Below are positions 36,101 through 48,900 of a stretch of DNA of 64,000 bases, piece by piece. The notes beneath the pieces were generated by a model. That model did no database searches. It worked only from the letters and a program-made list of their open reading frames with translations, and was not told the DNA's origin. Made by a program: the position numbers and the translations under genes. Within the stretch, counting starts at the first letter, position 1; each line of letters opens with the position of its first letter. Source of the stretch: Lithospermum erythrorhizon (lineage: Eukaryota > Streptophyta > Magnoliopsida > Boraginales > Boraginaceae); the NCBI GenBank assembly GCA_019722365.1, contig JADFUC010000709.1:1054001-1118000 (forward strand), in the 5' to 3' direction.

Positions 36101-37706
36101 TTAATTGCAAAAACTGAAAGTTTTAATTCGCTTTGGAAATGTGATGAATATTCTAGAAATGTGAAATGTAAAGGCGAAAAATTTCACAGATTGGTAGAAA
36201 TGGACACGAATGTACAGACAAGCAACACTTTTACCTTACATGTGAATACACAAGAAACAGTCACATGAGGTTTAATTTAATTACTAATTTATTTCTCTAG
36301 TTAGTAATATTTATACCATATATAACGCCTAAGTTCTATTTGCTTAAGCATAAAGTTAAAACCAAATTAACGTATTTTCATTTTATTTTCCCCGACAATT
36401 TTTTTTATTTTAATTTTCATAAGAATCTCTATTCACGTAATCGCCTAACAAGCATAAATTCTCCATAAACTACTACTATAAATATTATTCATCACTTAAT
36501 AATTGCGAATTATCACCACAAGTTAAAATAAAAAGCTTGCTTTGCGCCCCTATCTTTTATTTTTCTCTCTCACAGAATTTTTCATCTTATTTATTTTGGG
36601 CTTTTTTTTAATTTTTACTATAATTTTATTATAAAATAATAAAATTATAAAAATAATAAAATAATTTACACTCAAGATTTTATAACTAGTTTTACTAAAT
36701 GACATATGGACTTGATTTATGCACAAATTTACAAAGAACAAAGGTCTCAAAGCAGGCCGCGTGTCCCACATCTATAATACCACATTCCTGCAATGCGATG
36801 GTTTTGTAGAAACAATGAGTGCACATAGTTGGAAATTATAAACGTATTTAGAATTGACTTCTAATGATGTGTTCATAAATAATAAAAGAAAATTTTACAT
36901 ATAATATTTTTGAATAATGTCAAATTAAAAAAATACAACAGTTATGAGATAATAATATTGTTTATTTAAAAAGAACTGAAAATTTTGATTGATAAAATAA
37001 TGTACACCAGGAGAGAGGCCTTTGAAAGTCACTGAAAATACACCTTTTACCATACTTTATACTTTATTTATATAAATGACTTATTTTCTTTCTATGAGTA
37101 TGACATTCAAATACAAATAGATTGAATTACAATTAATGGAATATATTTTAACTTCTACTCAAACAAGCACTTTCAACATTTAGTAGTTTTGTTTAAACAT
37201 AAGTTCTCTGGGCATCAGTAGTTTTCAATTCCAAAACTGCCCAAACTTGAGACATATGAACATAGAGTATGCCTTTTAACTTGAGACCATCTTCTGTCTT
37301 TTCTTGTGTATACTACTCATAACAAGAACAAACTAAATAAGTCTTAGTTGTAATCCAAGTTTAGATGAATACTCCATCATTGACACTACTAGTGTTTGTT
37401 TCAACTTCTAATCAAATCAAATTAAATTTTATCTCATTAAGTGGAATTTGATTTTGAGAATACGACGTTCCATTCAACCCGTATTGTATCATCTCTTTTC
37501 TTAATTTCATGAACTCTTGCTTTTGTTTAGGAGCAAGTAAAAAATTAAATTCTCAAAAATTAATATGATAATTCATAAAGAATATCTAATATTATACTAT
37601 TATATTTATTTTTTACAAAAAGACAGAGCTGTGATGGATCAATATGAACTAAACACGTGTCACATTGTCCATGAAGGCTTTATTTTTCTTGAACTTTATT
37701 AGTTAC

Positions 37707-37713
37707 TATAAAT
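37707..37713 (+). promoter_or_regulatory. Candidate TATA box of the polygalacturonase gene
   Basis: TATAAAT lies about 145 bp upstream of the ATG at 37857, a plausible distance with a short 5' UTR. It is the only clear TATA-like word at that distance, but the region is AT-rich. Confidence 0.35.
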
Positions 37714-37856
37714 TTTAGTCCCCCAACTTCATATGCTTCCACTTGACCATCTCATTTTCTTCTCATTCTTGATTCTTCATTCTCATTTCCATTTTTTGTT
37801 TGGTCATTTTCAATTATCATTAATAGTTAGTTTATAGTTTGTAATTGTCATAGTCC

Positions 37857-40553
37857 ATGGAAATCCTCAGGACATTATTGTCATTATGGATCATAATGAT
37901 GATTGTACTCATGCAATTATCAAGCAATGTAGAAGGCAGGCATCACAATCACAAAATTAGCAAGAAACAGAATCACAAAAGCTCCCCTGTCTCAATTGTT
38001 CCAGCATATGCTCCAAGCCGGGGTGATAATGCCAATGCTGATGAAAATTCACCCCCTCCTCAGCCTCCAGATGTTGTTCCTTCTGATCCAATTGATCTTC
38101 CTCCGGGGAATTCCCCCACCACTAGTGAGGATTGTGCATTCGACGTTAGAGATTATGGCGCAGCTGGGGATGGCGAAACTGATGACACTGCTGCCTTCAG
38201 GGCAGCTTGGAAAGCTGCCTGTCAAGTGGAATCAGCTGTAATCTTGGTTCCAGCAGAACATACATTCATGATTACTTCAACCATTTTCTCAGGGCCCTGT
38301 CAACCAGGACTAGTCCTTCAGGTAACAAACTAACAATGCAATTTTTTTGTTTACATTTCCCAGTTGTTTATACTTGGGTCAATTCGGAAACATCATCCAT
38401 GTTATCACACAAATAAGGTTGCATAGTATCCGACCCCCTTTTCCCGCTTACACGCGAGCCTCTTCATAAATATTGGAGCATGTTATTGTTGTGCATTTCC
38501 GATTTCTTCAATCAATCTGCATAACATTTTGTCACTAACAAGGAAGAGGAAGTTATATTTCCATAACATTTTTACATTCCTAATATGATATTTACATTCT
38601 CAATGTTGGTGATGCATGACTATATTATTCTTGTACATTGATATGAATAGAGATGTGCTGTCAGTTAAGGAAGGGTAATTTGGTCTTTACCATAGCATAT
38701 GGAGTGTAAATATATTTTCGGAGTGTGAAAATCACCTCCTTTTTCACAATACAGATGGATAAATTTAAGACTTAGAGAACATAGACCAAAACATCAAATT
38801 GTTCTATTAGCTTCAATTTTATTTAGCTAGAATTTTAAGTATAAAATAACCGCATCTTACATAACCTTACTATGATAAGTTATTTGATATAATGATGCAC
38901 ATGAATATATAAAAAAAAAAAAATATTGATGGATATTGTGATTCAGGTGGATGGAGTCCTCATGCCACCAAATGGTCCAGATTGTTGGCCAAAAGCAGAT
39001 AGCGATAAGCAGTGGCTAGTGTTTTACCGACTGAATAACATGACATTGACTGGCACTGGTGTCATTGAAGGCAATGGTGATAAGTGGTGGGAACTCCCTT
39101 GCAAACCACACAGGGTAAATTATTCAATAACCTCAAGTCCTCAACAAATATCACTCTTATTATTTGATATTCTTTAAGAAATATGATAAACTATAATCTA
39201 AATTTTAAATTATACAACATACAACACGTCTCGATGTCTTAGAAAAGCTATGTTTAAACAGAATAAAAGGGGGTGCGATTGTAGTAGTGAACGCATCCTT
39301 ACCCCTATAATAACAAACATTCTTCACTCTAACCTAAGACTTAGCATTTGTGCCACCCCACCAAAATAATTATTGTTTTTGGAATTGTATGTTAGGTGTG
39401 AACTCATAACGAAATTTATTGTTTCAGGGTCCCAATGGATCAACATTACCTGGACCATGCAATAGTCCTGCAGTAAGTACAACTGATATATGTCTTATTA
39501 AATGACCATCATTTGTTAAATTTGAGATGTGCCATATATACTAATGAAAAAATGATAATATTTTCAGATGATCAGGTTCTTCATGAGCACCAACTTGGCA
39601 GTCACTAATATACGTATCCAAAACAGCCCTCAATTTCACATGAAATTTGATGGTTGTGAAGGTGTATTCATTGAGAGATTGTCTATTTCATCTCCTAAGC
39701 TTAGCCCTAATACAGATGGAATCCACATTGAAAACACCAAGTCAGTTGGAATCTATAACTCTGTAATTGGAAATGGTATAATCTCACTCTCATTAATAAT
39801 AATTCGATTCGAGTTAAATACAAACAATGAATGTGCCACAATAAGTATCTATCTAACAAAAGGTTTGGGTGATTGTGCAGGTGATGATTGTATTTCAATT
39901 GGCACCGGTTGTACCAATGTTGATATTGAAGGTGTAACATGTGGACCTAGTCATGGAATAAGGTAGTCGACCTTATATTTTAGTCATGGTTCCGTCTCAA
40001 TAATCCTCTAAAAATCAAACTAATCAATATTTTTTCAATGTGTAGCATTGGAAGCCTTGGTGTCCATAACTCCCAAGCTTGCGTTGCAAACATATCTGTT
40101 CGCGACGTGATAATCAGAGACTCAGACAACGGAGTCAGGATCAAGACATGGCAAGGAGGCACAGGGTCAGTAACAGGAATATCATTTGAGAACATTCAGA
40201 TGGAAAATGTCCGAAACTGCGTGATCATAGATCAATATTATTGCATGACAAAAGATTGCAGGAATGAGACATCGGCCGTGTACTTGTCCGATGTTTCTTA
40301 CAGGAACATAAAGGGCACGTACGACGTTAGAAGCCCACCGATACACTTTGCCTGCAGTGATAGTGTGCCTTGCACAAACATTACAATGTCAGAAGTTGAG
40401 CTTCTGCCTCATGAAGGGGAATTGGTAGATGACCCTTTCTGCTGGAATACATATGGTGTTCAAGAAACCTTAACTATTCCTCCCATTGATTGCTTGCAAG
40501 ATGGATTGCCTGAATCAATAGCAGAGAATGCTGCTTATGCATGCTCTGTATAG
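37857..40553 (+). CDS. GH28 polygalacturonase (PGX3/At1g48100-like)
   Basis: Secreted pectinase that hydrolyses homogalacturonan in the cell wall. Six exons (37857-38321, 38947-39114, 39428-39472, 39568-39775, 39881-39962, 40046-40553) join in frame to 491 aa, with clean GT-AG sites. Residues 1-27 form a signal peptide ([21 protein letters not shown]). A His/Pro-rich spacer follows ([20 protein letters not shown]). The catalytic fold begins [20 protein letters not shown]. All four GH28 signature blocks are present: [26 protein letters not shown] and RIKTWQGG. Late cysteine pairs ([17 protein letters not shown]) and a final CSV fit the family. The Pro-rich N-terminal insertion is typical of the At1g48100 group. 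Intact and likely active. The subgroup name is from memory. Confidence 0.93.
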
Positions 40554-42756
40554 TTAAGGGAATTATAGCTTTTTGATATACTACATATACATATTAACAT
40601 ATATCATACTATCATATACTCCTTATGTTTTAGAGTATAATTATTGTATAGACTATCCCATTTAGTTGCTAGAAAGATAGTATGATTGGTTACTTCGGTA
40701 ACATGATTCCATCATAATATATTATGGGATTATTTATCGTATTGAGCAATGTTATATGTGTAACAGTGTAAGTATTTAAATTTTGTTTTATTTATGAACC
40801 AGATTCAATGCGAATGATATTACTAAGAACAACACTGCAAAAAAGTTGTGGTTTCTTAGTTAAGATTGCCTGAGGAAACCTCCACCAACCACAACCAATA
40901 TCGACTTGATATGAATTGGATTACTTGATGTCTTCAAAATGGGTAAATGACCCGTTATATAGAGGTAGGCGCAATACGTTCTAATGTGAGTCAATCTAGG
41001 ATAAATAGCAACTTGTGTCTTAGAAAGCGGCGGCGCCAGTATTTAAATCGTCGTTTATGTCTTCGTTTCGGTGATCTTCAAAGCTGAAGGCTACTGCTTT
41101 CGGAGAATGGTGGTAAAACACCTAAAACTAAGCTTGGGTATCGAATTGGTACGTCTACTTGAGTCGTGAGTGCGTCACACTTAACCCCCGGGTTTAAATC
41201 ACGGAGGCAATGGAGCGAGGCACATCAAGAATATCCACTTGGGCAAGGAGTGGGGCATGTCCAAAACTACCTCGGAGAGTACATCCGCTGAAGCGTCCGA
41301 GACGAAGCAAGAAGCGTGCGATTGAAGGAGGTTCGGCGGGGGAACGGCGCCTGGGATAAATCCACGGTCACGTCAAGAGAATAGATGAGTCGAAAACTCA
41401 AATTTCCAGGTCTACCGTCCCCAGGAAAGATCTCGAAAAATAAGCATAAGCCTTCATTAAGCAACTCTACGAATGTTAGGCGGTTAAGCGAATACTCGAA
41501 TCAATAACTTTGGCTCGGCCCGGCTTCGAATAATTTGATTGCTGAAAAGCAATTGATCCAGTACGCCAGGCTATAAGCGCTTTTTACCTAAGGAAAAGCA
41601 TAGTACGATCAATTGAGTCATATCACCCCATTGAATTACTCAAGTAGTATTTAGGCGGCGAGGGATCGTTAATGTAGTGGTTTTCATATTTATGTATAGG
41701 CTTTTCTGAGGCGATGCCTTAATCTAATCCCCACTCTCTCGGCAAACCGTCAGCCGAGCCGAAATAGCAGAAATTGATGGGCAATTGGAACTTGGCCGAT
41801 TTAAATTCGAGAAAAATGAAAAACCAAGAGCTCAAATCGTTTGGTTCTCCCTGTAGAACAAGCCGATTCGATAACGGAACCGAACCAATCTATTATTATC
41901 CCCCCCCCGAGGGCATTCAGCTTCGCCTCCACCCGGACCACCATCACCACTCACTCCGGCGATCATTCCGTCGATTCCAAGACTGGGCGTTTTCTCATTT
42001 CAGATTAATTAGTTGATTGGTTTTCTTTTTTATTTATGTTTTGTTACTATGTTTTCAAATTAAATTAGTTAATTATTTACTATATTTGATATTGATATAT
42101 CTCATTTCGAATTAATTCGTTAATTAGTAAATTAGTTTTCGTTTTATTTATGTTTTATTTACTATGTTTTCGAATTAAATAATTAATTAGTTAAATCAGT
42201 TAATTATTTACTATATTAGATATTTATATATGTCATTTCGAATTAATTAGTTAAATTGCTATGTTTTCTTTACCTGTGTAATTCATAGTTCAACTGTGAT
42301 TTTTGAGTATTTAGATATTTTTTCTGTTTTATATGAATTTCGTCATGTCTTTCAATCAATTCTTATTAACTGTAATAATCTGTTATAATGATATAATCTG
42401 TTAGTTTAGTATTCAATTTCTAATGATTGAGAAATGAGAAGTGTATGAACTATTCAATAATTTGTAATTTGTTTTTTTGTATTTGAGCATATATATCTAT
42501 TTATATTAATTGATAGTAATACAAGATATGGATGATAATCATGATATATACGGAGTATTTATTTTCATCCTTATTCTTCATTTCGTGTTGCAATGGTAAT
42601 AATAATATATAGTTTACTGCAGATAGTTGGCCAGTTTATGAAACTAGAACCGTTGAGCCTGCTTTTACACAGTCTGGATAACTGGATTGTATAAGCAGGC
42701 TTATTTCTGAATGTGATTCCAAAACTCGATTTTATGTTTGATTAGGGTTTTGTACT
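40554..42756. other. Intergenic between polygalacturonase and CPL4-like fragment
   Basis: 40554-40980 holds the polygalacturonase 3' UTR. 40980-41950 is compositionally foreign and is listed separately. 41950-42720 is AT-rich with repeated GAATTAATTAGTTAATTA-type words, where a phrase of about 60-90 bp recurs loosely at 42010-42260. No intact gene seen. Confidence 0.5.
40980..41950. other. GC-richer foreign-looking segment, possibly organellar DNA insert
   Basis: Base composition near 45-50% GC contrasts sharply with the AT-rich flanks. The sequence has no plant-gene exon structure and only short open frames. Its words (for example GGCTCGGCCCGGCTTCGAA and GCTATAAGCGCTTTTTACC) look like plant mitochondrial intergenic DNA to me, but I cannot match a known mitochondrial gene. 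An old LTR retrotransposon remnant is the main alternative. Limits are approximate. Confidence 0.35.
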
Positions 42757-45412
42757 ATGAGTACAAGCAGCGACGACTTGGCGTCCTTTCTTGAAGTGCA
42801 ACTCCGCGAAGAAGATGATTCCGAGGCACAGAATTCAATTACAGGTATGAGGGATTCATTATTTCAATTCATAATTGCATCGTTTGTTTTTTAATTCTTA
42901 GCTTAATTGATAAACAATATAATATACAGATTTTATATTGAATCATCGGGCCTAAAATTCATATAGTATATTTAACTATTTTCTCTAGTGAGATTTTTTG
43001 GGCATAACTTTCTAACTATTTAACTTATATAAAATTAGTGGCGGAACGAGAGAGGGAAATTTTATAAGGGGAAGCGAAAGAACTTATAGGTGATATACAG
43101 GCCAGAGGAAAAATACAATAATTTAGGGAGGCTTGAGCAGCTTTTTGAATAACTACAGGCCCCCCTACTCTCCTGCTTAAAATAGCACTGAGTGAATTTG
43201 ATAATATTGTTGCAGAATGTACTACTGATTGCTATGAAATGACTCTTTGGCGACCGACAATGCAGGAGAATCGCATATAGAGACTGTATGTCCTCCACAT
43301 CCTGGCGACATGGGAGGGATGTGTATAAGGTGTGGACAGAATGTTGATAGTGAATCTGGTGTTAAACTTAGTTACATACATAAGGTACCTTCTTACACTT
43401 GAACCAATAGTTGTTAAGCTGTCATTCGGTAGGTATAGTTTTAGTTCCTATGAGATATAAGATATTTTTAGTTCGTGATTTAGCTGAAATAAATATTTAC
43501 ACTGTTTTTAAATTGTAGTAGTGGAGTAATAACATTGTTATCAACTTTGTAGACTATGAGGCTTTCTAAAGATGAGATTGCTCAGCTACGAGACAAAATG
43601 AGCAATAAGAAGCTGATCTTGGTTTTGGATTTAGATCACACACTACTTAACTCAACCAGGTTTGAAGACATAACACCAGAAGAAAGGTATGACAGCCCCT
43701 AAAGGGCTTTACAGGGTACTAATTTTTTCACTTTCCTACTTTCCTATTATTGTAAAATGAAGTATATTCCTTGTCTGCAATATTTTTCCTTTAGTTGACA
43801 TTTAGCAAGTTGCAATCAAGACATTTCTGAATTTTTATGTCTTTATTATTCAATTTTATTTTGGGTATATTTTCTGCTTGTTTTCTATTTGATTGATGTT
43901 TTTTGTCATTCATTAGGAGTTGTCTCGTGTTATTTGACTCATTTCTTCTAGGGAAGTAACTTTTGTTAAATGTGTCTAAAAGAAAGTCTAGCAAACTACT
44001 AATCATCTAGGCAAGCATGGATCATGATCAGACTTTTTAAGTGGGGTGTCTTCTCCACTACACGTTCTGAATTTCAGTTAGAATCTTGTATTGTGAATTT
44101 CATAAGTCAGATTAGTTGAACATTCTTTCTTGTTCTTACATGCACTTCTGCAACTACTGTAGATTATGAGGGTGTTTGACTTTCTTCATTTTTTATCAAA
44201 TCCAAAATTGAGGTGTTTGGATATCACTTATAAGTTGAATTTTTTTTTTTTGCAAATAGCAATTTCTATTTTTTTTTTCCAACTTATTTTTCACCAACTT
44301 ATTTTTTGTTTGATATAATAAATTTCTTTCACATCTTTTATCAACTCGATATTTTTAATGTATCTCATACATCCTTCATTTAATAACAAACCACGCCCAA
44401 TTGCTTTTAGTTATATTTGTTTTTAGTTATAGTCATTTTGGTCAGAAAATATCATTTCTAGTTATAATTATTTTTTATTATTTCAAATATTACATTATTA
44501 ATTAATTTATATCATAAAGGTTAAAAAAAATAATATAAATGAGATAATATTTATAAATTAAATTTAAATAACTTTAGATGGAATTAAAAGATTAAAACAT
44601 ACATTTATAGAGTTAATTTTTTAATCAGGACATGTGAAAAAAATACCGTTATAAAGTTATATTAGCAAAGAAGCAATCCGAAACAAATTTGCAGGGATTC
44701 AAAAATAAAGATTTAATGAAAGGCAAGATTTCTCCATGTTCATTACCATGAAGACTGTTGGCTTTTACTTAATGATCTGAATCACTGGAGCCACTTAAAT
44801 AAATTATATTCAGTACTAGTAAACGGAAAGTATATGTTTCATTCTTCTTAGACTCTTCCGTTTCACTTTTTTCCGTGCTTAGCTCGATTTTTCATTTTGT
44901 GTTGCTTTGCATCCTTTTAATGTATCTCACTTTCAAACTCCCTACCCCTAAACCTAAGATAAGATAATTCTTTTCCATCGTCTTATTCTTATTTCTCTTC
45001 ACATATATTGCCTTGCTTCTCATTTTTATTATCTCTGTTTTGGCATAATCCTACCCGAACATACCAAGAAGATGGAGATCTATAAATTCTGTTCTTACTT
45101 GATCTCACATTAGCAGGATAGTAAAGAGACGACATTTTCAAATGCCCAGTTCATTCATATAAATGACCAGAGTTGAGGCCTTATGTAGATGATTTTTTTA
45201 GGGAAGCAAGTGGATTGTTCGAGATGTACATATGCACAATGGGTGAGCGTGCTTATGCAAAGCAAGTGGCAAATATTCTTGATCCTCACAACGTGTTTTT
45301 CAATTCAGGTGATTGCACAAGAAGATTGCACCCAGAGTCACCAGAAGGGTCTTGATGTTGTTTTAGAGCAAGAAAGTGTCATCTTAATCCTTGATGACAC
45401 TGAAGCGGTATA
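42757..45412 (+). pseudogene. Truncated CPL4/FCP1-like RNA polymerase II CTD phosphatase
   Basis: The family removes phosphates from the RNA polymerase II C-terminal domain, using an FCPH domain and a C-terminal BRCT domain. Three exons are clean and in frame: 42757-42844 (MSTSSDDLASFLEVQLREED), 43266-43384 (ETVCPPHPGDMGGMCIRCGQ to LSYIHK), and 43553-43686 (MRLSKDEIAQLRDKM, then LVLDLDHTLLNSTRFED). DLDHTLL is the catalytic DxDxT/V motif. After a 1.4-kb AT-rich gap, homology resumes near 45165 with LRPYVDDFFREASGLFEMYI and CTMGERAYAKQVANILDP. It then jumps frame near 45307 to VIAQEDCTQSHQKGLDVVLE and ILDDTEA. There is one frame error before LRPY and one after FFNS, the segment that should precede LRPF is missing, and the rest of FCPH and the whole BRCT domain are absent before VPS36. 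It could still make a short protein, but not a normal phosphatase. Confidence 0.8.
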
Positions 45413-45974
45413 TAATTTTCCGATCTTGTGGACTGTCGTCTCTAGGTCTGTAAAAGAACAGCAGTTGACGAAAGAAGTTTGATTCGAGGGTTCGGTTTGA
45501 TGTAGTCACGAGCCGAAGGCTCGGTTTGGCTAGAACTACCTAAATTTATAATAGTTTTGTATTTTTTTCATATTTCCTCATTACAATTTGAATATCCCAT
45601 TCAAATCGAACCTTGAACTTTTCGAACCAACTCGAACTTCAATTTTTTTGGTTTCATTCGAACCTCGAGCCGTGGAATATTACTTGGTCCATGCACCGCT
45701 AACAAGCACCTAGTACCTGACCCAAGGGCTGTCTTGTAAATTTTGTATTGATAGTCAAAGCTTGTGTAATAATGAAGAGAGGTGCAGAAAATATTATTAG
45801 TTCTTATTATCGTATTATTCCAATTAATTAGTTAAAACCACTGATAACTTCCTTTGATGGTCGGGTTAGGATGCATCGAGCTTCATAATTACCACACTAT
45901 CATGAAATTATCATGTTAATAATAAACTTCATAATAGCATTGCACATAATGTTAGAATAATTGAACAATAACAA
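45413..45974. other. Spacer between CPL4-like fragment and VPS36
   Basis: Contains repeated TCGAACC / GGTTCGAAT-type words (45540-45680), partly inverted, resembling a transposon end. The VPS36 promoter and 5' UTR must lie here. No CPL4 exon found. Confidence 0.45.
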
Positions 45975-48900
45975 ATGTCAGGAGACTACCTCCCTTTGGC
46001 GCAACTAACCTCCAGCGGACGACCAGTCCTCCACCCCTCCGAAGTCGAATCCACGCTCCTCTCCGCCGTGGACCTCCTCGCGGAAGAAACCCCCACCTTC
46101 CCCCACCTCAAATCCGCCCTACTCATCCTCACCACTCACCGCCTCATCTTCCTCCCCACCGCCACGTCATCATCACCTCTCTACATCCCCCTCTCCTCCA
46201 TCACCCACATCTTCTCCCATAAAAAATCCATCAAGTCGATCTTCTCCACTCCACGTGTCAGATTCCAAGCCTCCACCACCTCAGACGGCCTAATCGTTGA
46301 CCAGTTAAGCGTTGACCAGTATGTTAAATCGATTGTCATAACTTTAATTGTTAGGGGGAAGAATGATCCGGAGCTGTTTTTGGGGAAATTGTGGGAGGCG
46401 TGGAGGGGGAGGGCTTGGGAAGCTTCTACAGCGTCGGCTTCGGCTTTGGGGAAGAGGGCGGAGGAGAGTTTAGCTATTAGGGCCCCCGTGGTAGGCGTGG
46501 CGGGGATATTGAGGAAGGAGCAAGAATTGTGGGAGAATACTGATAAGAGTTTGCAGGATGCTTTTCAGGACTTGAATGCTCTTATGGTATGTAAGTGTTG
46601 ATCAAATTCAGAGTTTTCGATTGGGTATGATATAGTAGAGGGGTTTGTATTTTGTGTTGTGTGTTTATGATCTATATATTGAAAAATGATGTTCTTATTG
46701 TATGTGAGTGTTGATCGAATTCAGAGTTTTCGGTTTGGTATGATCTAGTAGAGGGGTTTGTGTTTTGTGTTTATGATCTATATGTTGAAAATATGATGCT
46801 TTTATGGTATGTGAGTGTTGATCGCTTTCAGAGTTTTCGGTTGGGTATGTATGATCTAGTAGAGGGGTTTGTGTTTTGTGTTTATGATATATATATTGAA
46901 ATATGATGCTCTTATGGTACGTAAGTGCTGATGAAATTCAGAGTCTTGTGATATAGTATTGGGGCTTTGATCAATTTGTTGAAATGTGATGCATGAGTTG
47001 AATGCAATAGTACCTACACCCCAAAAAGATCGGATTTTTTCTGGATTTTGATGGTTGACTTTTTAATTTTGAACTTCGAGTACTTTTATATACGGTGGGT
47101 GCACATGCCCACTTTTATGTGTAGTGTTTATGTTCATTGATCAGTATGTGCATGTATATAAATTTAGAATGGGAGAGTGATCCAAGTATCGATATGATTC
47201 AGGCTCTATCTGTATGATTAACAGTTTTTGCTGTGATAGTTCTTTGAGAGTCAGATATAGGCTTCATTGGCTGCTTTCCGTTCTAGATGTAACCTTTTGG
47301 GTTCTTAGTTAGCTAAAGAATTACCTGATGGACTTCCCGTTATCATCATCCTCGGTTGGCAGCATTTTAGTGCAGTCAAGCATGTCCATGTTCATTCTCA
47401 CGTGTTATTTCAACAATTCAATCCAATCTCATGAAAATGAGTGTGTAAACCGAAAATCAGTATGTTATTGAAATCACAGATAAAGCTAAAGAAATGTGCA
47501 TTATGTATGGCATCTCTTTCTAGTCACAGGAAAATGAGAGTCCAAACTGAAAGTCAATATGTTATTGAAAATCACAGAGTAAAGCTAAAGAAATGGTAAT
47601 GCTGGCAGAAAAAATGAGGCAAAAGCTTCTATCAGGATCGAACAATCAACCCAGTGGAGCCAATGATGAGGAGATGGGCACTAAGGAAGAGATGCAAGAT
47701 TGGTTATTAAGTGTGGGAATTGTATCTCCAGTTACGAAAGAGTCTGCTGGAGCTTTATATCATCAACAGTTATCTCGTCAGGTTTTTATTCTACTTGTTC
47801 GTTCTGTTGGTGATTGCTTTTCATACTTAACTATTTGGCTAGCTTTTGGGGTGAAATTAGCATAAGTTAAAATTGTTACTCGGTATAGTTTCCGAATTGT
47901 AGCTACCCTATTACTTCTGATAATAATATTTTTATTGAAACCCCCCTCATATCTGCTTTTCGACTAATGGTTAGAGTAATTCATACCAACAAATTTTTGA
48001 ACTACCTGGAGCATGGGAGTCACGAGCAGATGCATTTGCACTGTATTACACATGGTTGAAAGGGTTTTCTTGAGGATTTTAAGTGTATCTTGAGCATACT
48101 TTACCCCCATTGTGTTTGCTAGATCTTATATATCTCAATAAAGAAAGAGATCACAGATTATAGAAAAGTAATCAGAGATGGTTCTCTCTGCCAAAGAGCT
48201 TGTTTTGTTTATACTTCATATCCATCTTTTGTTCTCCTATAGAAACACGCTTCAGCTTTCTAATGTCTTGTGCTGCTTTTCTAGAAGATCTTCTATGATT
48301 AGTGTACTGTTTTTTAGCTGGCAGATTTTGTCAAAAGTCCTCTGGAGAGATCGGGTGGAACTCTAAATCTTATTGATGTTTACTGTCTCTTTAACCGTGC
48401 CAGGGGCACAGGTACGGAAAGTCTACTTACCATTCTTACATCTTTCCTTACTGTTATCTTCTTTTGTTTTTATTCTTAAACTTCTTCCTTTTACCCATTT
48501 ATAACAGTTGTGCCTTGTCAATGCAGAATTAATCTCACCTGATGATTTGCTACAAGCATGCTCTCTATGGGAAAAATTTGATGTGTATGAGTTATCTGGA
48601 ATTCTTTATTCATTCGTAGTGTATATAGCAATCTGTATTGCAAGAATATTTATTACTAAATTGATAAATTCTTGATCTCCTTGTTTTGTATTTTTATTTT
48701 CAACCTGCCACTAAATTGAGAAATGTAAAATTCCATATTTAATAGGCCGTTTATACTTCGGAAGTTTGATAGTGGGGTTAAGGTGGTTCAGAACAAGACC
48801 CACAGTGATGATGAGGTAAGTACGTGCAAAAAGAAGTGCTATGTTTATCAACGTAGCTATAGATTTCCGTGGAGGCATGGACATAGATCTTGATAACTAT

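Larger units (their letters stand above)
28623..37856. other. About 9 kb without a recognisable gene
   Basis: Very AT-rich throughout. The left end should contain the WVD2-like 5' UTR and promoter, and the right end the polygalacturonase promoter. Open frames of 60-120 codons (for example 35720-36082) have low-complexity, intron-like composition and no recognised family. Features seen are TACTCCGTA 9-mers (29077, 35060), a 49-bp tandem duplication (30072-30170) and TA-rich tracts. No tRNA, rRNA, retrotransposon domain or intact MITE identified by eye. Confidence 0.5.

Noticed and set aside
41040..41470. rRNA or plastid gene fragment in the GC-richer segment
   Set aside because: I looked for conserved rRNA and plastid coding words and recognised none; kept only as a possible organellar insert.
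44190..44620. hAT-type element in the CPL4-like gap
   Set aside because: The phrase GGTGTTTG-CTT repeats, but I could not find paired terminal repeats or an 8-bp duplication.
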